This document shows, piece after piece, positions 18,285-26,515 of a DNA stretch of 64,000 nt (position 1 is the first letter of the stretch; every line of letters starts with the position of its first letter). Both the position numbers and the translations under genes were made by a program. Below the pieces are notes generated by a model. That model did no database searches. It saw only the letters and a list, made by a program, of their open reading frames with translations, and was not told where the DNA came from. The DNA is from Chryseobacterium ginsenosidimutans (GTDB taxonomy: Bacteria; Bacteroidota; Bacteroidia; Flavobacteriales; Weeksellaceae). The DNA lies in the NCBI RefSeq assembly GCF_024807225.1, contig NZ_JANUCO010000001.1, positions 620,001 to 684,000 on the forward strand, read 5' to 3'.

Positions 18285-18653
18285 TTAACCTATTTTCGGC
18301 GGTTGCCAAATCTCTTTTAAACGGCTGGAAAGGTATGGGTCGGAATATTCGAACTGAGAATTCTTATTGGATTTATAATAAGAATATTCCAGCTGTAAAC
18401 TTTTTGAAAAAGGAGTTTCTATAAAAGTATAACATGCAGCACAGGTTGAGCAACAATCATCATTGCAAGAAGATTTTTGCTCTTTTTTGCTGTGATTATC
18501 TTTAGAATGTTCTTTGTGGTCGTTTTTACAACAATCCATTCCGCTCTGTGATTTGCAGCATATTTCCTGCATATTTTGAGCATAGAAACTATCTTTAGGA
18601 ATTAAGAAAATTCCTAAGCAGAAAATAATAGATATGATCTGAAATAACTTCAC
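18285..18653 (-). CDS. Small secreted Cys/His-rich protein
   Basis: A 122-residue exported protein. A signal peptide (MKLFQIISIIFCLGIFLIPKDSFYAQ) is followed by EICCKSQSGMDCCKNDHKEHSKDNHSKK and CNDDCCSTCAACYTF, then a C-terminal WQPPK motif. The Cys pairs, His residues and final PP recall the Bacteroidota HYC_CC_PP family, which occurs next to metal TonB receptors. That family assignment is from memory and tentative. It is 66 bases upstream of the HMA-TonB receptor and 18 bases after the repeat lipoprotein, so it is probably a metal-binding or metal-sensing partner. Confidence 0.72.
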   Translation of the reverse strand: MKLFQIISIIFCLGIFLIPKDSFYAQNMQEICCKSQSGMDCCKNDHKEHSKDNHSKKEQKSSCNDDCCSTCAACYTFIETPFSKSLQLEYSYYKSNKNSQFEYSDPYLSSRLKEIWQPPKIG

Positions 18654-18671
18654 TGCTGCAAAAATACGAAA

Positions 18672-19314
18672 TTATGGTAAGGTTTCTCCCACTTTTACAG
18701 CACAATTATGCCAAGGTTCTCCATGTGGAGGATTAACTGCAGGTTTAGGACCTGTAGGAGCCGGCGTTGGAGCGGGAGTCGGTGTGTTTTGGGCTACAGT
18801 CTGTACTTGTTGTTGAACTGGAACGGGTTTACTGTTCAAAGGCTGCCCAACTTGGATGTCACATCTATGTCCCGGTTTCTCCATGAGGAGGGTTCATTCC
18901 CGGAGCTGTTTTTACGGTTTTTGCTTTACCGTTTTCCATGGTGAATTTCCCCGGTTGTACAGAATTGGGATCAATTTGTACGGTTTGTCCTTGATTGGTA
19001 TTAACGGTTACGTTCTGAGTTCCCTGTTGTGGAACAGGTTTGCTGTTCAAAGGTTGTCCAACAGGAATGTCGCATCTGTGACCGGGTTGTCCGTGAGGTG
19101 GATTCATTCCGGGTGCAGTAACTGCTGCGGTTGGAGCTACATTTTGAGTAGACTGAATTCCAGCCTGATCCAAAAGAGAAGGTTTTGGGGCGTTATTCAC
19201 TGGAACAGGCTGTTGAATGGCTGCTTCTTCTGTTAAATAAGTTGCTCTTTCGTCTTTTTTACAAGAAACTGTCAGTATTGAGATGGCAATTACGCCTAAA
19301 AATGTGTTCTTCAT
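18672..19314 (-). pseudogene. Proline-rich lipoprotein with three NPPHG...HRCD repeats, +1 frameshift
   Basis: A 213-residue lipoprotein after repair (lipobox ILTVSCKK). It carries three copies of a 25-30 residue motif: APGMNPPHGQPGHRCDIPVG, the same with HGEPGHRCDIQVG, and a diverged KPAVNPPHGEPWHNCAVKVG. The repeats are separated by Pro/Gln/Thr-rich linkers. Each copy conserves His-Gly, His-Arg-Cys-Asp and Val-Gly, which could bind metal or heme. The break is at 18876-18878 (minus CATGGAGAAACCGG, one A too many) inside the second repeat. It is the first gene of the metal operon. No function is known to me. Confidence 0.75.
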
Positions 19315-19331
19315 ATCCTTTTGGTATAAAA

Positions 19332-19339
19332 CAAAATTA
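19332..19339 (-). promoter_or_regulatory. -7 box of the metal operon
   Basis: TAATTTTG on the minus strand, 17 bases before the lipoprotein ATG. It overlaps the trailing stem of the response-regulator terminator. Confidence 0.5.
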
Positions 19340-19366
19340 GCAAAACATTTTTAATTGCTTTGCTAA
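19337..19366 (-). terminator. Terminator of the response-regulator gene
   Basis: TTAGCAAA / TTTGCTAA stem with T-rich tail on the minus strand, 28 bases past the response-regulator stop. Confidence 0.6.
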
Positions 19367-19393
19367 TTTTATATTTATGATACTATTTTAGAA

Positions 19394-20080
19394 TTAATTC
19401 TTAACCAAAAGTCTGAATCCTTCCCCGTGAACATTGATAATTTCCAAACCTTCGTCGTCTTTTAAAAGCTTACGAAGTTTTGCGATATAAACGTCCATAC
19501 TTCTTGCGGTAAAGTAGTTTTCTTTCTTCCAGATTTTTCTTAGCGCAAGATCTCTCGGCATAAAATCGTTTCTGTGGATGCAAAGAAGCTTCAACAGTTC
19601 GTTTTCTTTTGGAGAAAGTTTGTATTCGTTATCACCAACTCTCAATTGTCTCAACATAGAATCGAAGAAAATATTACTGATCTTGAATTGCTCCTGCTCT
19701 TCATTTTCCAAGGTAGAACTTCTCTGAAGAATTGCTTTTATTTTATATAGAAGTAGCTCAGTATCAAATGGTTTTGTGATGTAGTCATCTGCTCCCAGCT
19801 GATAGCCTTTTAAAATATCTTCTCTCATGTTTCTTGCGGTAAGGAAAATGATCGGCGTATTTTTATCTATTTTTTTTACGTCTTCTGCCAATGAGAATCC
19901 GTCTTTTTTAGGCATCATTACGTCGAAAATACAGATGTCAAATTCATTTTCTGTAAATTCTTTCAATCCTTGTTCACCATCTGTGGCAAGAGTAACTTCG
20001 AAATTATTTATCGTTAAATAATCCTTCAACACTGCCCCGAAACTTTGGTCGTCTTCTACTAATAATATTCTGTTGCTCAT
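19394..20080 (-). CDS. OmpR-family response regulator
   Basis: A 228-residue two-component response regulator. The receiver domain (1-120) has the acidic pair VEDD, the phospho-acceptor Asp in FDICIFDVMMPKKDG, and the Thr and Lys of FLTAR and ITKPFD. The winged-helix output domain (130-228) includes YKLSPKENELLKLLCIHRNDFMPRDLALRKIW and ARSMDVYIAKLRKLLKDD. It lies 91 bases downstream of its histidine kinase on the same strand. The pair resembles the Bacteroidota RprX/RprY arrangement, but the target genes are not identifiable here. Confidence 0.92.
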   Translation of the reverse strand: MSNRILLVEDDQSFGAVLKDYLTINNFEVTLATDGEQGLKEFTENEFDICIFDVMMPKKDGFSLAEDVKKIDKNTPIIFLTARNMREDILKGYQLGADDYITKPFDTELLLYKIKAILQRSSTLENEEQEQFKISNIFFDSMLRQLRVGDNEYKLSPKENELLKLLCIHRNDFMPRDLALRKIWKKENYFTARSMDVYIAKLRKLLKDDEGLEIINVHGEGFRLLVKN

Positions 20081-20171
20081 AGTTTTAACTAATTAATAAT
20101 TAATGATTAAGAATGAACATCGTCACTCTTGTCTTCTTATATTCTGTTTATTGGTTGCTATTTTGTTTATT

Positions 20172-21719
20172 TTAACTCATGGGCAGTTTTATCGTAAACG
20201 TACTTCCCTGATCTTTATGGGAGTCTACAATGATCTGACCTTTATGGAGTTCTACAATTTTTTTAACGTAAGAAAGTCCTAAACCTTGTCCTTTCACATT
20301 ATGGATATTTCCGGTTTCTTCTCTAAAGAATTTTTCGAAAATCTTTGTTTTATTCTGGGTTTCCATTCCCATTCCTTTGTCGGAAATTTCGATGACGTAC
20401 CAATGCCCTTCATTATTGGTTTTAATACTAATTTCAGGTGCTTCCGGAGAATATTTATTGGCATTGTCCAAAAGATTCACCAGCATATTTGAAATATGAA
20501 ATTCGTCTATTTTGAAGGTGTAATTTGTAGCATTAAATTCCTGTATTAGAGTTCCGTTTCTTTGCTGTATAATCAGATTGAAGGATTCTGTTGTTGTTCG
20601 GATCAGCTCTCTTACGTTGGCTTCTTTTAAGAATAGTTTTACCTCATTCCTTTCAAGTTTAGACATATTCAGGACGTTTTCTACCTGTTTTTTCATCCTC
20701 AGATTTTCCTGTTTGATAAGGTGCGAATAGTATTTAACCTTATCAGGATTCGTCGCGATTTTATCATTCGCCAAAGAATCTGTCGCCACAGAAATCGTTG
20801 CTAACGGAGTTTTAAATTCATGAGACATGTTGTTAATGAAATCCGTTTTCACTTCCGCCAGCTTTTTCTGCCTCATCATATAATTAATGGAAATAATATA
20901 AATCCCCAAAATCGTCAGCAATGAGAGAAATGTACCTAAAAGCATCGGCCAGTTGTTCATTGCCAAGGAATATTCTTTTTTCGGAAAAACTAAGGCTAAG
21001 CTGTACAAAGTTCTTTCTTTTGAGTCTGTAAAAAGAGGATAATTGTACGTATTGTTGTCTTTTTTCTCCTTGTAAAGTTTGTTGACAACGCTTGTGAGTG
21101 TATTGTTCTTATCCGTAATTCCATATCCGAATGTCGCGGAAATTCCCCTTATCCTCAATTCTTTTGTAATAACGGAATCCAGAATTTTTTCATCAACCCT
21201 TTTTGTGATGGGTAAATTGTTTCCATTCACTTTCACAAATTCTTTCATGGCATAATCGCCATTCTCGATGTCTCGGTTAAGATCGGCTGTCAAAAGTTCG
21301 CGACTTGTAGTGTCTCTTTTTATTTTGTAGGCAGCTTCATCGGAATATAAAGTGGTTAATTTTAAAGAATCTCCTTTTTGGGATAATGGAAGCTGGTTTT
21401 TTTCAATAATGCTTTTTGAATAAACAATCTGTCTCTGTGTACCGGAATCTTCCACCTGTTGAATGGTCGTTAAAGATGGTTGGCTGCTATTGGCAAGAAT
21501 ATTTGTTCTGAAATCTTTATTGTCTTCATTCAGGTATTTGTTGACCTCGATTTCACCAATGGTTTTTGAAGTATTTTCTAATGCAGAATATACTTTGGAA
21601 GAAAAATCCTGATCCAATGCACCATAATAACGTTTCAGCCAATAAAATTGGAGCGTGACGAAGACAATCAACGAGATCGTCATAAACACCGAAATTATTG
21701 GGATGAATTTATTATTCAT
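20172..21719 (-). CDS. Sensor histidine kinase
   Basis: A 515-residue membrane sensor kinase. One N-terminal membrane helix (about 7-27) and one near 260-285 (WPMLLGTFLSLLTILGIYIISI) bracket a roughly 230-residue periplasmic sensor region. The H-box is FINNMSHEFKTPLATI with the phospho-His. The N-box NLLDNANKYSPEAP, G1 ISDKGMGM and G2 GQGLGLSYVK form the ATPase domain. The response regulator follows 91 bases downstream. The signal sensed is unknown; the adjacent metal operon is an obvious but unproven target. Confidence 0.92.
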   Translation of the reverse strand: MNNKFIPIISVFMTISLIVFVTLQFYWLKRYYGALDQDFSSKVYSALENTSKTIGEIEVNKYLNEDNKDFRTNILANSSQPSLTTIQQVEDSGTQRQIVYSKSIIEKNQLPLSQKGDSLKLTTLYSDEAAYKIKRDTTSRELLTADLNRDIENGDYAMKEFVKVNGNNLPITKRVDEKILDSVITKELRIRGISATFGYGITDKNNTLTSVVNKLYKEKKDNNTYNYPLFTDSKERTLYSLALVFPKKEYSLAMNNWPMLLGTFLSLLTILGIYIISINYMMRQKKLAEVKTDFINNMSHEFKTPLATISVATDSLANDKIATNPDKVKYYSHLIKQENLRMKKQVENVLNMSKLERNEVKLFLKEANVRELIRTTTESFNLIIQQRNGTLIQEFNATNYTFKIDEFHISNMLVNLLDNANKYSPEAPEISIKTNNEGHWYVIEISDKGMGMETQNKTKIFEKFFREETGNIHNVKGQGLGLSYVKKIVELHKGQIIVDSHKDQGSTFTIKLPMS

Positions 21720-21895
21720 TTACTATATTTTATAAATTTATTAAAGCGAGTGTTAAAATTAATTATTTTAAGACTAGATAAACAAAAAACGAGCCAAAAA
21801 ATTGTGTTATTATTCTTAAAAGTATGTTTTTTAACATTTAATTATAAATTTTTGAATACTTGTCCTATGGAAAGTGTTGTAAAAGAAGAAAAAAG

Positions 21896-21903
21896 TAGCT
21901 TTG
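21896..21903 (+). promoter_or_regulatory. -7 box of the SRPBCC gene
   Basis: TAGCTTTG matches TAnnTTTG, 19 bases before the ATG at 21923. Confidence 0.5.
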
Positions 21904-21922
21904 TGTAAACAAAATATTATTT

Positions 21923-22408
21923 ATGGAATCTAATATCATTTTTAACAAAGATTTTGATTCGAGCAGTGTTTATGTAATGAAAATCTATGACGCTGAAGTT
22001 TCAAAAGTGTGGGATTATTTTACAAAGTCTGAATTATTGAACGAATGGTGGGCTCCAAAACCCTGGAAATGTGAAACGAAAAGTCAGAATTTTGCAGAAG
22101 GCGGAATTTGGCTGTACTCAATGGTCGGTCCGGAAGGAGAAAGACATTATGCGCAGGTGAAGTACGGCGAAATTATGGAGCACAGAAGTTTCGACGGTAC
22201 AGATACTTTTTGCGATGAAAACGGAAATGTAAACCCAGATTTTCCGGAAGCAAAATGGCTGTTTGGCTTTACAGGAGTGGAAGAAGGAACAAAAGTAACG
22301 GTGAATATCCACTTTCCGAACTCTGAAGCGATGACAAAATTGATTGAAATGGGATTTGAGGAAGGTTTCAAAATGGGACTAAACCAATTGGAAGATATTT
22401 TGAAATGA
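21923..22408 (+). CDS. SRPBCC (AHSA1/START-like) domain protein
   Basis: A 161-residue cytoplasmic hydrophobic-ligand-binding protein of the SRPBCC superfamily. The opening pattern (IYDAEVSKVWDYFTKSELLNEWWAPKPW) is the standard AHSA1 helix-grip start. GEIMEHRSF and the amphipathic C-terminal helix MTKLIEMGFEEGFKMGLNQLEDIL close the fold. These proteins may be stress-response or Hsp90-activator-like proteins, or enzymes of unknown substrate. The gene stands alone, divergent from the histidine kinase. Confidence 0.85.
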   Translation: MESNIIFNKDFDSSSVYVMKIYDAEVSKVWDYFTKSELLNEWWAPKPWKCETKSQNFAEGGIWLYSMVGPEGERHYAQVKYGEIMEHRSFDGTDTFCDENGNVNPDFPEAKWLFGFTGVEEGTKVTVNIHFPNSEAMTKLIEMGFEEGFKMGLNQLEDILK

Positions 22409-22414
22409 TTTTTT

Positions 22415-22480
22415 TAACCATTAAGATTTTATTTAATAAGTTTAGTCTAATTAAGATGAATCATTTTAATCTTAATGGTT
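22415..22480 (+). terminator. Long perfect hairpin after the SRPBCC gene
   Basis: A 13-bp perfect stem (AACCATTAAGATT / AATCTTAATGGTT) encloses 40 bases. It is followed by a second hairpin at 22496-22527. The first could be a repeat or part of a double terminator. Confidence 0.5.
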
Positions 22481-22495
22481 TAAACCAACAAAAAC

Positions 22496-22527
22496 AAAAA
22501 TGGAAAGTAAAATTTACTCTCCATTTT
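22496..22527. terminator. Bidirectional terminator
   Basis: AAAATGGAAAGTAAA facing TTTACTCTCCATTTT with a flanking A-run and T-run, between convergent genes. Confidence 0.7.
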
Positions 22528-22541
22528 TTATTTTAAATCAA

Positions 22542-22886
22542 TTAAATTAATTCTTCGTCCTGAAAATACTGAATAATCGCTTTTTTCATGAGAATCTGCT
22601 GTTCATTCGGTTTTAGTTCCGGAAGTTTTTCCAGTTCCTCGAAATGAGGAAATCCGTCGTCGTCATAATGCGAAAATTTATAATATCCAAAAGGTTCCAA
22701 CAATCTGCAAACCGCGATGTGAAGTAGATTAAGCTTGTCGTCTTTCGTATATTTCTGTTGTCCGCTTCCCAATTCCTGAAGTCCTATTAAAAACAAATAG
22801 GTTTCAATGGGAGCGTCTTTTTCGGTGTCAAAATTTTCAATGAAAAACTGTTGTATTTTCTGCCAATATTCTGCGTCGTTACTCAT
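22542..22886 (-). CDS. Small acidic protein, unknown
   Basis: A 114-residue soluble protein that I do not recognise. It is acidic and helix-rich, with no signal peptide (MSNDAEYWQKIQQFFIENFD). The conserved-looking stretch YLFLIGLQELGSGQQKYTKDDKLNLLHIAVCRLLEPFGYY suggests a folded helical domain. Its start overlaps the last 8 bases of the oligopeptidase B gene, so it is translationally coupled to the peptidase. A bidirectional terminator follows. Confidence 0.75.
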   Translation of the reverse strand: MSNDAEYWQKIQQFFIENFDTEKDAPIETYLFLIGLQELGSGQQKYTKDDKLNLLHIAVCRLLEPFGYYKFSHYDDDGFPHFEELEKLPELKPNEQQILMKKAIIQYFQDEELI

Positions 22887-24930
22887 CTTTTTTCTTTTCT
22901 AATTTTAATAAAAAGGCATATTCTAATGCGTCTTCCTTCAATGATTCAAATCTTCCGCTTGCTCCTCCGTGTCCGGCGCTCATATCGGTTTTAAAAACTA
23001 AAAGATTGTCATCTGTTTTTAATTCTCTCAACTTTGCCGTCCATTTTGCGGGTTCCCAATATTGAACCTGGGAATCGTGTAATCCTGTTGTAATCAATGT
23101 ATGTGGGTAATCTTTGGCTTCAATATTGTCGTAAGGCGAATAAGATTTCATGTAGTGATAATATTCTTCGTCATTCGGATTTCCCCATTCGTCGTATTCA
23201 CCGGTTGTTAAAGGAATTGTTTCATCCAGCATTGTTGAAACTACATCCACAAAAGGAACTTGCGCTACAATCCCGTTGAATAAAGCAGGGTCGTAATTCA
23301 TGACAGCTCCCACCAACAATCCTCCTGCGCTTCCGCCCATTGCGTACAGGTGTTTTGATGAAGTGTAATTTTCTTTAATTAAATATTTTCCGGCATCGAT
23401 AAAATCAAAGAACGTGTTCTTTTTAAACAACATTTTCCCGTCTTCATACCATTCTCTTCCTAAATATTCACCGCCACGAATATGGGCAATTGCATAGATG
23501 AAACCTCTGTCTAAAATCGACAATCTTACATTCGAAAAGCTCGCATCAACCGTATGTCCGTAACTTCCATATCCGTATAAAAGGACAGGTGTATCTGCAG
23601 ATTTTTTAGTGTCTTTATGATATACCAAAGAAATCGGAACTTTCGCTTCTCCATCTCTGGAATCTGCCCAGATTCTTTCGGAAATATAATTTTCAGCAAC
23701 GAATTTTCCACCCAAAACTTCCTGTTGTTTTAGAAGTTTGGTGGTTTTTTCCTTCATGTCATATTCATACGTCGAACTTGGCTGAGTAAGAGAAGTGTAA
23801 CCATAACGCAAGATTTCTGTATCAAACTCCAAATTAACCCCGATATAAGCGGTATATGTAGGATCTGAAAAAGGTAAATAATACGAATCCTGAGTTTTTT
23901 CGTCGATGATTTTGATCTGTAATAAGCCTTCTTCTCTTTCTTCAAGAACAAGATAGTTTTTAAAGATCTCAAAACCTTCCAATAAAACTTTTTCACGGTG
24001 AGGAATTACATCTACCCAGTTTTCCATTCCGCAATTGTCGATTTTTGCTTTTACAATTTTGAAATTGAGAGCGTCATCTGCGTTGGTAATGATGTAGAAT
24101 TCGTCTTCGTAATGTTCCACGGAATATTCCAGATCTTCAATTCTTGACTGAATGATCGTCCAATCTGTAAAAACATTATCCGCCGGAATAAATCTGTGCT
24201 CATCCGAAATCGTACTCGAACTTGCAATGAAAATATATTCCAACGATTTTGTTTTAAAAACAGTGACATCAAAAGTATCATCCTTTTCATGGAAAATTAA
24301 AATGTCTTCTGAAGAATCTGTTCCTAATTTGTGTCTGTACACCTGAAAAGCTCTTAAACTTTCATCTTTTCTGGTATAGAAAACATGCTCGTTGTCTTTT
24401 GCCCAGACTGCTTTTCCTGTGGTATTCAGGATTTTATCAGGAAGAAATTCTCCTGTTTTTAAATTTTTAAAATTAATGGTGTAGATTCTACGGCTTACAT
24501 TATCGCTTGAAAATGAAGCTATTTCGTTATTTGGAGCAACCGAAACACCTCCGACTTCAAAATAATCTTCTCCTTCTGCTAAAATATTAACATCAAGAAT
24601 GATCTCTTCTTCGTTGTCTAAGCTTTTATATTTTCTGCAAAAAATAGGATATTCTTTTCCTTCCTCATAACGCACGATGTACCAGTATTCGTTGAAGAAA
24701 TACGGCAAAGATTCGTCATCTTTTTTGTATCGCGCCTTCATTTCTTCAAAGAGCTCTTCCTGAAGAGTTTCTGTATCTTTCATCACAAATTCTGCGTAGG
24801 CATTTTCTTCTTCAAGATATTTTGTGACCTCGGGATTTTCTCTTTCGTTGAGCCAAAAATAATTGTCAACTCTTTTATCGCCGTGTATTTCGAGTGTTTT
24901 TTCTATTTTTTTTGCCTGTGGAGCTTTCAT
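22879..24930 (-). CDS. ptrB: Oligopeptidase B (S9A serine peptidase)
   Basis: A cytoplasmic prolyl-oligopeptidase-family peptidase cleaving short peptides, usually after Arg or Lys. At 683 residues it has full family length. The N-terminal half forms the beta-propeller gate. The C-terminal alpha/beta hydrolase has the nucleophile motif YAMGGSAGGLLVGAV, the Asp in TGLHDSQVQYWEPAKW, and the His in SAGHGGASGRF. HIRGGEYLGREWYEDGK is also typical of oligopeptidase B. No signal peptide is seen. It overlaps a small downstream gene by 8 bases. Confidence 0.92.
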   Translation of the reverse strand: MKAPQAKKIEKTLEIHGDKRVDNYFWLNERENPEVTKYLEEENAYAEFVMKDTETLQEELFEEMKARYKKDDESLPYFFNEYWYIVRYEEGKEYPIFCRKYKSLDNEEEIILDVNILAEGEDYFEVGGVSVAPNNEIASFSSDNVSRRIYTINFKNLKTGEFLPDKILNTTGKAVWAKDNEHVFYTRKDESLRAFQVYRHKLGTDSSEDILIFHEKDDTFDVTVFKTKSLEYIFIASSSTISDEHRFIPADNVFTDWTIIQSRIEDLEYSVEHYEDEFYIITNADDALNFKIVKAKIDNCGMENWVDVIPHREKVLLEGFEIFKNYLVLEEREEGLLQIKIIDEKTQDSYYLPFSDPTYTAYIGVNLEFDTEILRYGYTSLTQPSSTYEYDMKEKTTKLLKQQEVLGGKFVAENYISERIWADSRDGEAKVPISLVYHKDTKKSADTPVLLYGYGSYGHTVDASFSNVRLSILDRGFIYAIAHIRGGEYLGREWYEDGKMLFKKNTFFDFIDAGKYLIKENYTSSKHLYAMGGSAGGLLVGAVMNYDPALFNGIVAQVPFVDVVSTMLDETIPLTTGEYDEWGNPNDEEYYHYMKSYSPYDNIEAKDYPHTLITTGLHDSQVQYWEPAKWTAKLRELKTDDNLLVFKTDMSAGHGGASGRFESLKEDALEYAFLLKLEKKKDE

Positions 24931-24948
24931 TCAATATTAATTCTTGTT

Positions 24949-24956
24949 CAAATTTA
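24949..24956 (-). promoter_or_regulatory. -7 box of ptrB
   Basis: TAAATTTG on the minus strand, 18 bases before the ptrB ATG. Confidence 0.5.
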
Positions 24957-24967
24957 ATTAAAAAAAA

Positions 24968-24998
24968 ACCATCTTTCCTGTATGAAAAGACGGTTACT
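24968..24998 (-). terminator. Terminator of hemD
   Basis: Stem ACCGTCTTTTC facing GGAAAGATGGT followed by a T-run on the minus strand, about 20 bases after the hemD stop. It lies directly upstream of the ptrB promoter. Confidence 0.65.
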
Positions 24999-25017
24999 TT
25001 ATTTTTTATATTAAAAC

Positions 25018-25761
25018 CTATTTGTGCAAAGCTTTAATGTACTTTTCCAATGCCATTGTCATGGACGGAGTTTCTTTTGTAGGAGCCATTAAATCTACCT
25101 TTAATCCCGCTTCTTCCGCTGCAGCTAAAGTCGTTGATCCGAAGACACCGATTTTAGTTTCATCTTGTTTGAAATCCGGGAAATTCTGTTGTAATGACTT
25201 AATTCCTTGAGGACTGAAGAAAATTAGCATGTCGTAATCCTTAATCGTAACATCAGTAAGGTCACTGCAAACTGTTTTATACATGATTGCTCTTGTCCAG
25301 TTGAGATTGGCAGCATCTAATGTTTTAACGGTTTCCGGGCTCGATACATCTGAAGATGGCAACAAATACTTTTCAGTCGGGAATTTTTTGAAAAGAGGAA
25401 GTAGATCTGCGAAGTTTTTCTCCCCAAAACTGATCTTTCTTTTTCTGTAAACAATATGCTTTTGAAGGTAATTGGCAATTGCTTCCGACTGACAGATGTA
25501 ACGCATCGTATCAGGAACTGCAAAACGTAATTCTTCAGCTAATCTGAAGTAATGATCTATGGCATTTTTACTCGTGAAAATAATCCCCGTGTATTGCGTA
25601 AGATCAATCTTCTGAGTTCTTAATTCTTTATTGTCAACTCCTTCGACGTGGATGAAAGGGCGGAAATCAATCTTTATTTTTTCCTTCTTTGCTATATCCA
25701 AGTATGGAGAGGACTCACTAGGCGCAGGTTGTGAAACCAATATAGACTTTATTCTCATCAT
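25018..25761 (-). CDS. hemD: Uroporphyrinogen-III synthase
   Basis: Closes and inverts hydroxymethylbilane to uroporphyrinogen III in heme synthesis. At 247 residues it has family length. The pattern matches HemD: ILVSQP at the start, YTGIIFTSKNAIDHYFRL, ICQSEAIANYL, YDMLIFFSPQGIKSLQQNFP, IGVFGSTTLAAAEEAGLKVDLMAPTKETPSMTMALEKYI. HemD is poorly conserved, but GSTTLAAAEEAG plus the SPQGI segment is convincing. Two adjacent ATGs are possible starts. It follows the DUF4271 gene by 9 bases and ends at a terminator. Confidence 0.88.
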   Translation of the reverse strand: MMRIKSILVSQPAPSESSPYLDIAKKEKIKIDFRPFIHVEGVDNKELRTQKIDLTQYTGIIFTSKNAIDHYFRLAEELRFAVPDTMRYICQSEAIANYLQKHIVYRKRKISFGEKNFADLLPLFKKFPTEKYLLPSSDVSSPETVKTLDAANLNWTRAIMYKTVCSDLTDVTIKDYDMLIFFSPQGIKSLQQNFPDFKQDETKIGVFGSTTLAAAEEAGLKVDLMAPTKETPSMTMALEKYIKALHK

Positions 25762-25770
25762 TTACTTTTA

Positions 25771-26439
25771 TTAAAAAAATAATAGTTTCCAAAGCAATAA
25801 TAATGGTGCTATTTGGAGGGTGCAAATATACAAAAATTTATAATACCATTTCTCGGGTAAGATCTTGTTCTTGTGAAATAAATAGAAAAAAACTTTGAAA
25901 ATGAATACTATAGCGAAAAATGATAAATAATATAAAAACAATTTATTTCTGTCGACCGGGAAATAGTAGTGGGTTACACATAAAATTATTAATAAAAATG
26001 ACAGAATGAAATAAAATTTTGTGGAGGTGAAGTAGAAAACAGTCCATTTTTTTCCGTCACCTATACTTTGATAGAATAAAAACCCTAAACTTGATTTTAT
26101 TAAATAAAAAAGTACAATTGCAATTAAACAAAACCCAAATTTGTTCAGTTGATATCCCGCAATCTGTAAATCGGCAACAAATTTCGGGACAGTAGGGACG
26201 TATTGTGAAATTAAAACCGCTAAAGTGAGAGCAATCACACAGGACGTAATTACCCAGCTCGGAAGGTTGTTACTCGCATCAAAATATTTTTGAAGCAGGA
26301 AATCTTTCAGGTTGGCTTCTCTCTCTACGATATTCATCATAAAAAGGTATAAAAATATGCAGCCCAACAATATAAAGATTACCCAATCGTTGTTCTCAGG
26401 TATTCTTATATGATTTGTAATATTTTGTGATAACAGCAA
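25771..26439 (-). CDS. DUF4271 membrane protein
   Basis: A polytopic membrane protein of the flavobacterial DUF4271 family, with about six or seven hydrophobic helices. It typically lies upstream of hemD, as here (9-base gap). The frame opens at an ATG at 26532, but that start lies inside the divergent glycosyltransferase gene and upstream of a good -7 box (26454-26461). I therefore favour the in-frame TTG at 26439, giving LLLSQNITNHIRIPENNDW. If the promoter call is wrong, the longer form stands. Its function is unknown; coupling to hemD is only positional. Confidence 0.8.
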   Translation of the reverse strand: MLLSQNITNHIRIPENNDWVIFILLGCIFLYLFMMNIVEREANLKDFLLQKYFDASNNLPSWVITSCVIALTLAVLISQYVPTVPKFVADLQIAGYQLNKFGFCLIAIVLFYLIKSSLGFLFYQSIGDGKKWTVFYFTSTKFYFILSFLLIILCVTHYYFPVDRNKLFLYYLSFFAIVFIFKVFFYLFHKNKILPEKWYYKFLYICTLQIAPLLLLWKLLFF

Positions 26440-26453
26440 AGGAATGTTTTTTG

Positions 26454-26461
26454 CAAAATTA
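26454..26461 (-). promoter_or_regulatory. -7 box of the DUF4271-hemD operon
   Basis: TAATTTTG on the minus strand. It lies downstream of the outermost ATG of DUF4271 and so argues for a shorter protein. Confidence 0.5.
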
Positions 26462-26498
26462 TAGATTATTTTGTATAAAATAAAAAGGTTAAATAAAC

Positions 26499-26506
26499 TA
26501 TCTTTG
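26499..26506 (+). promoter_or_regulatory. -7 box of the glycosyltransferase operon
   Basis: TATCTTTG, 9 bases before the ATG at 26516; the leader would be very short. Confidence 0.6.
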
Positions 26507-26515
26507 CAAACTGAA

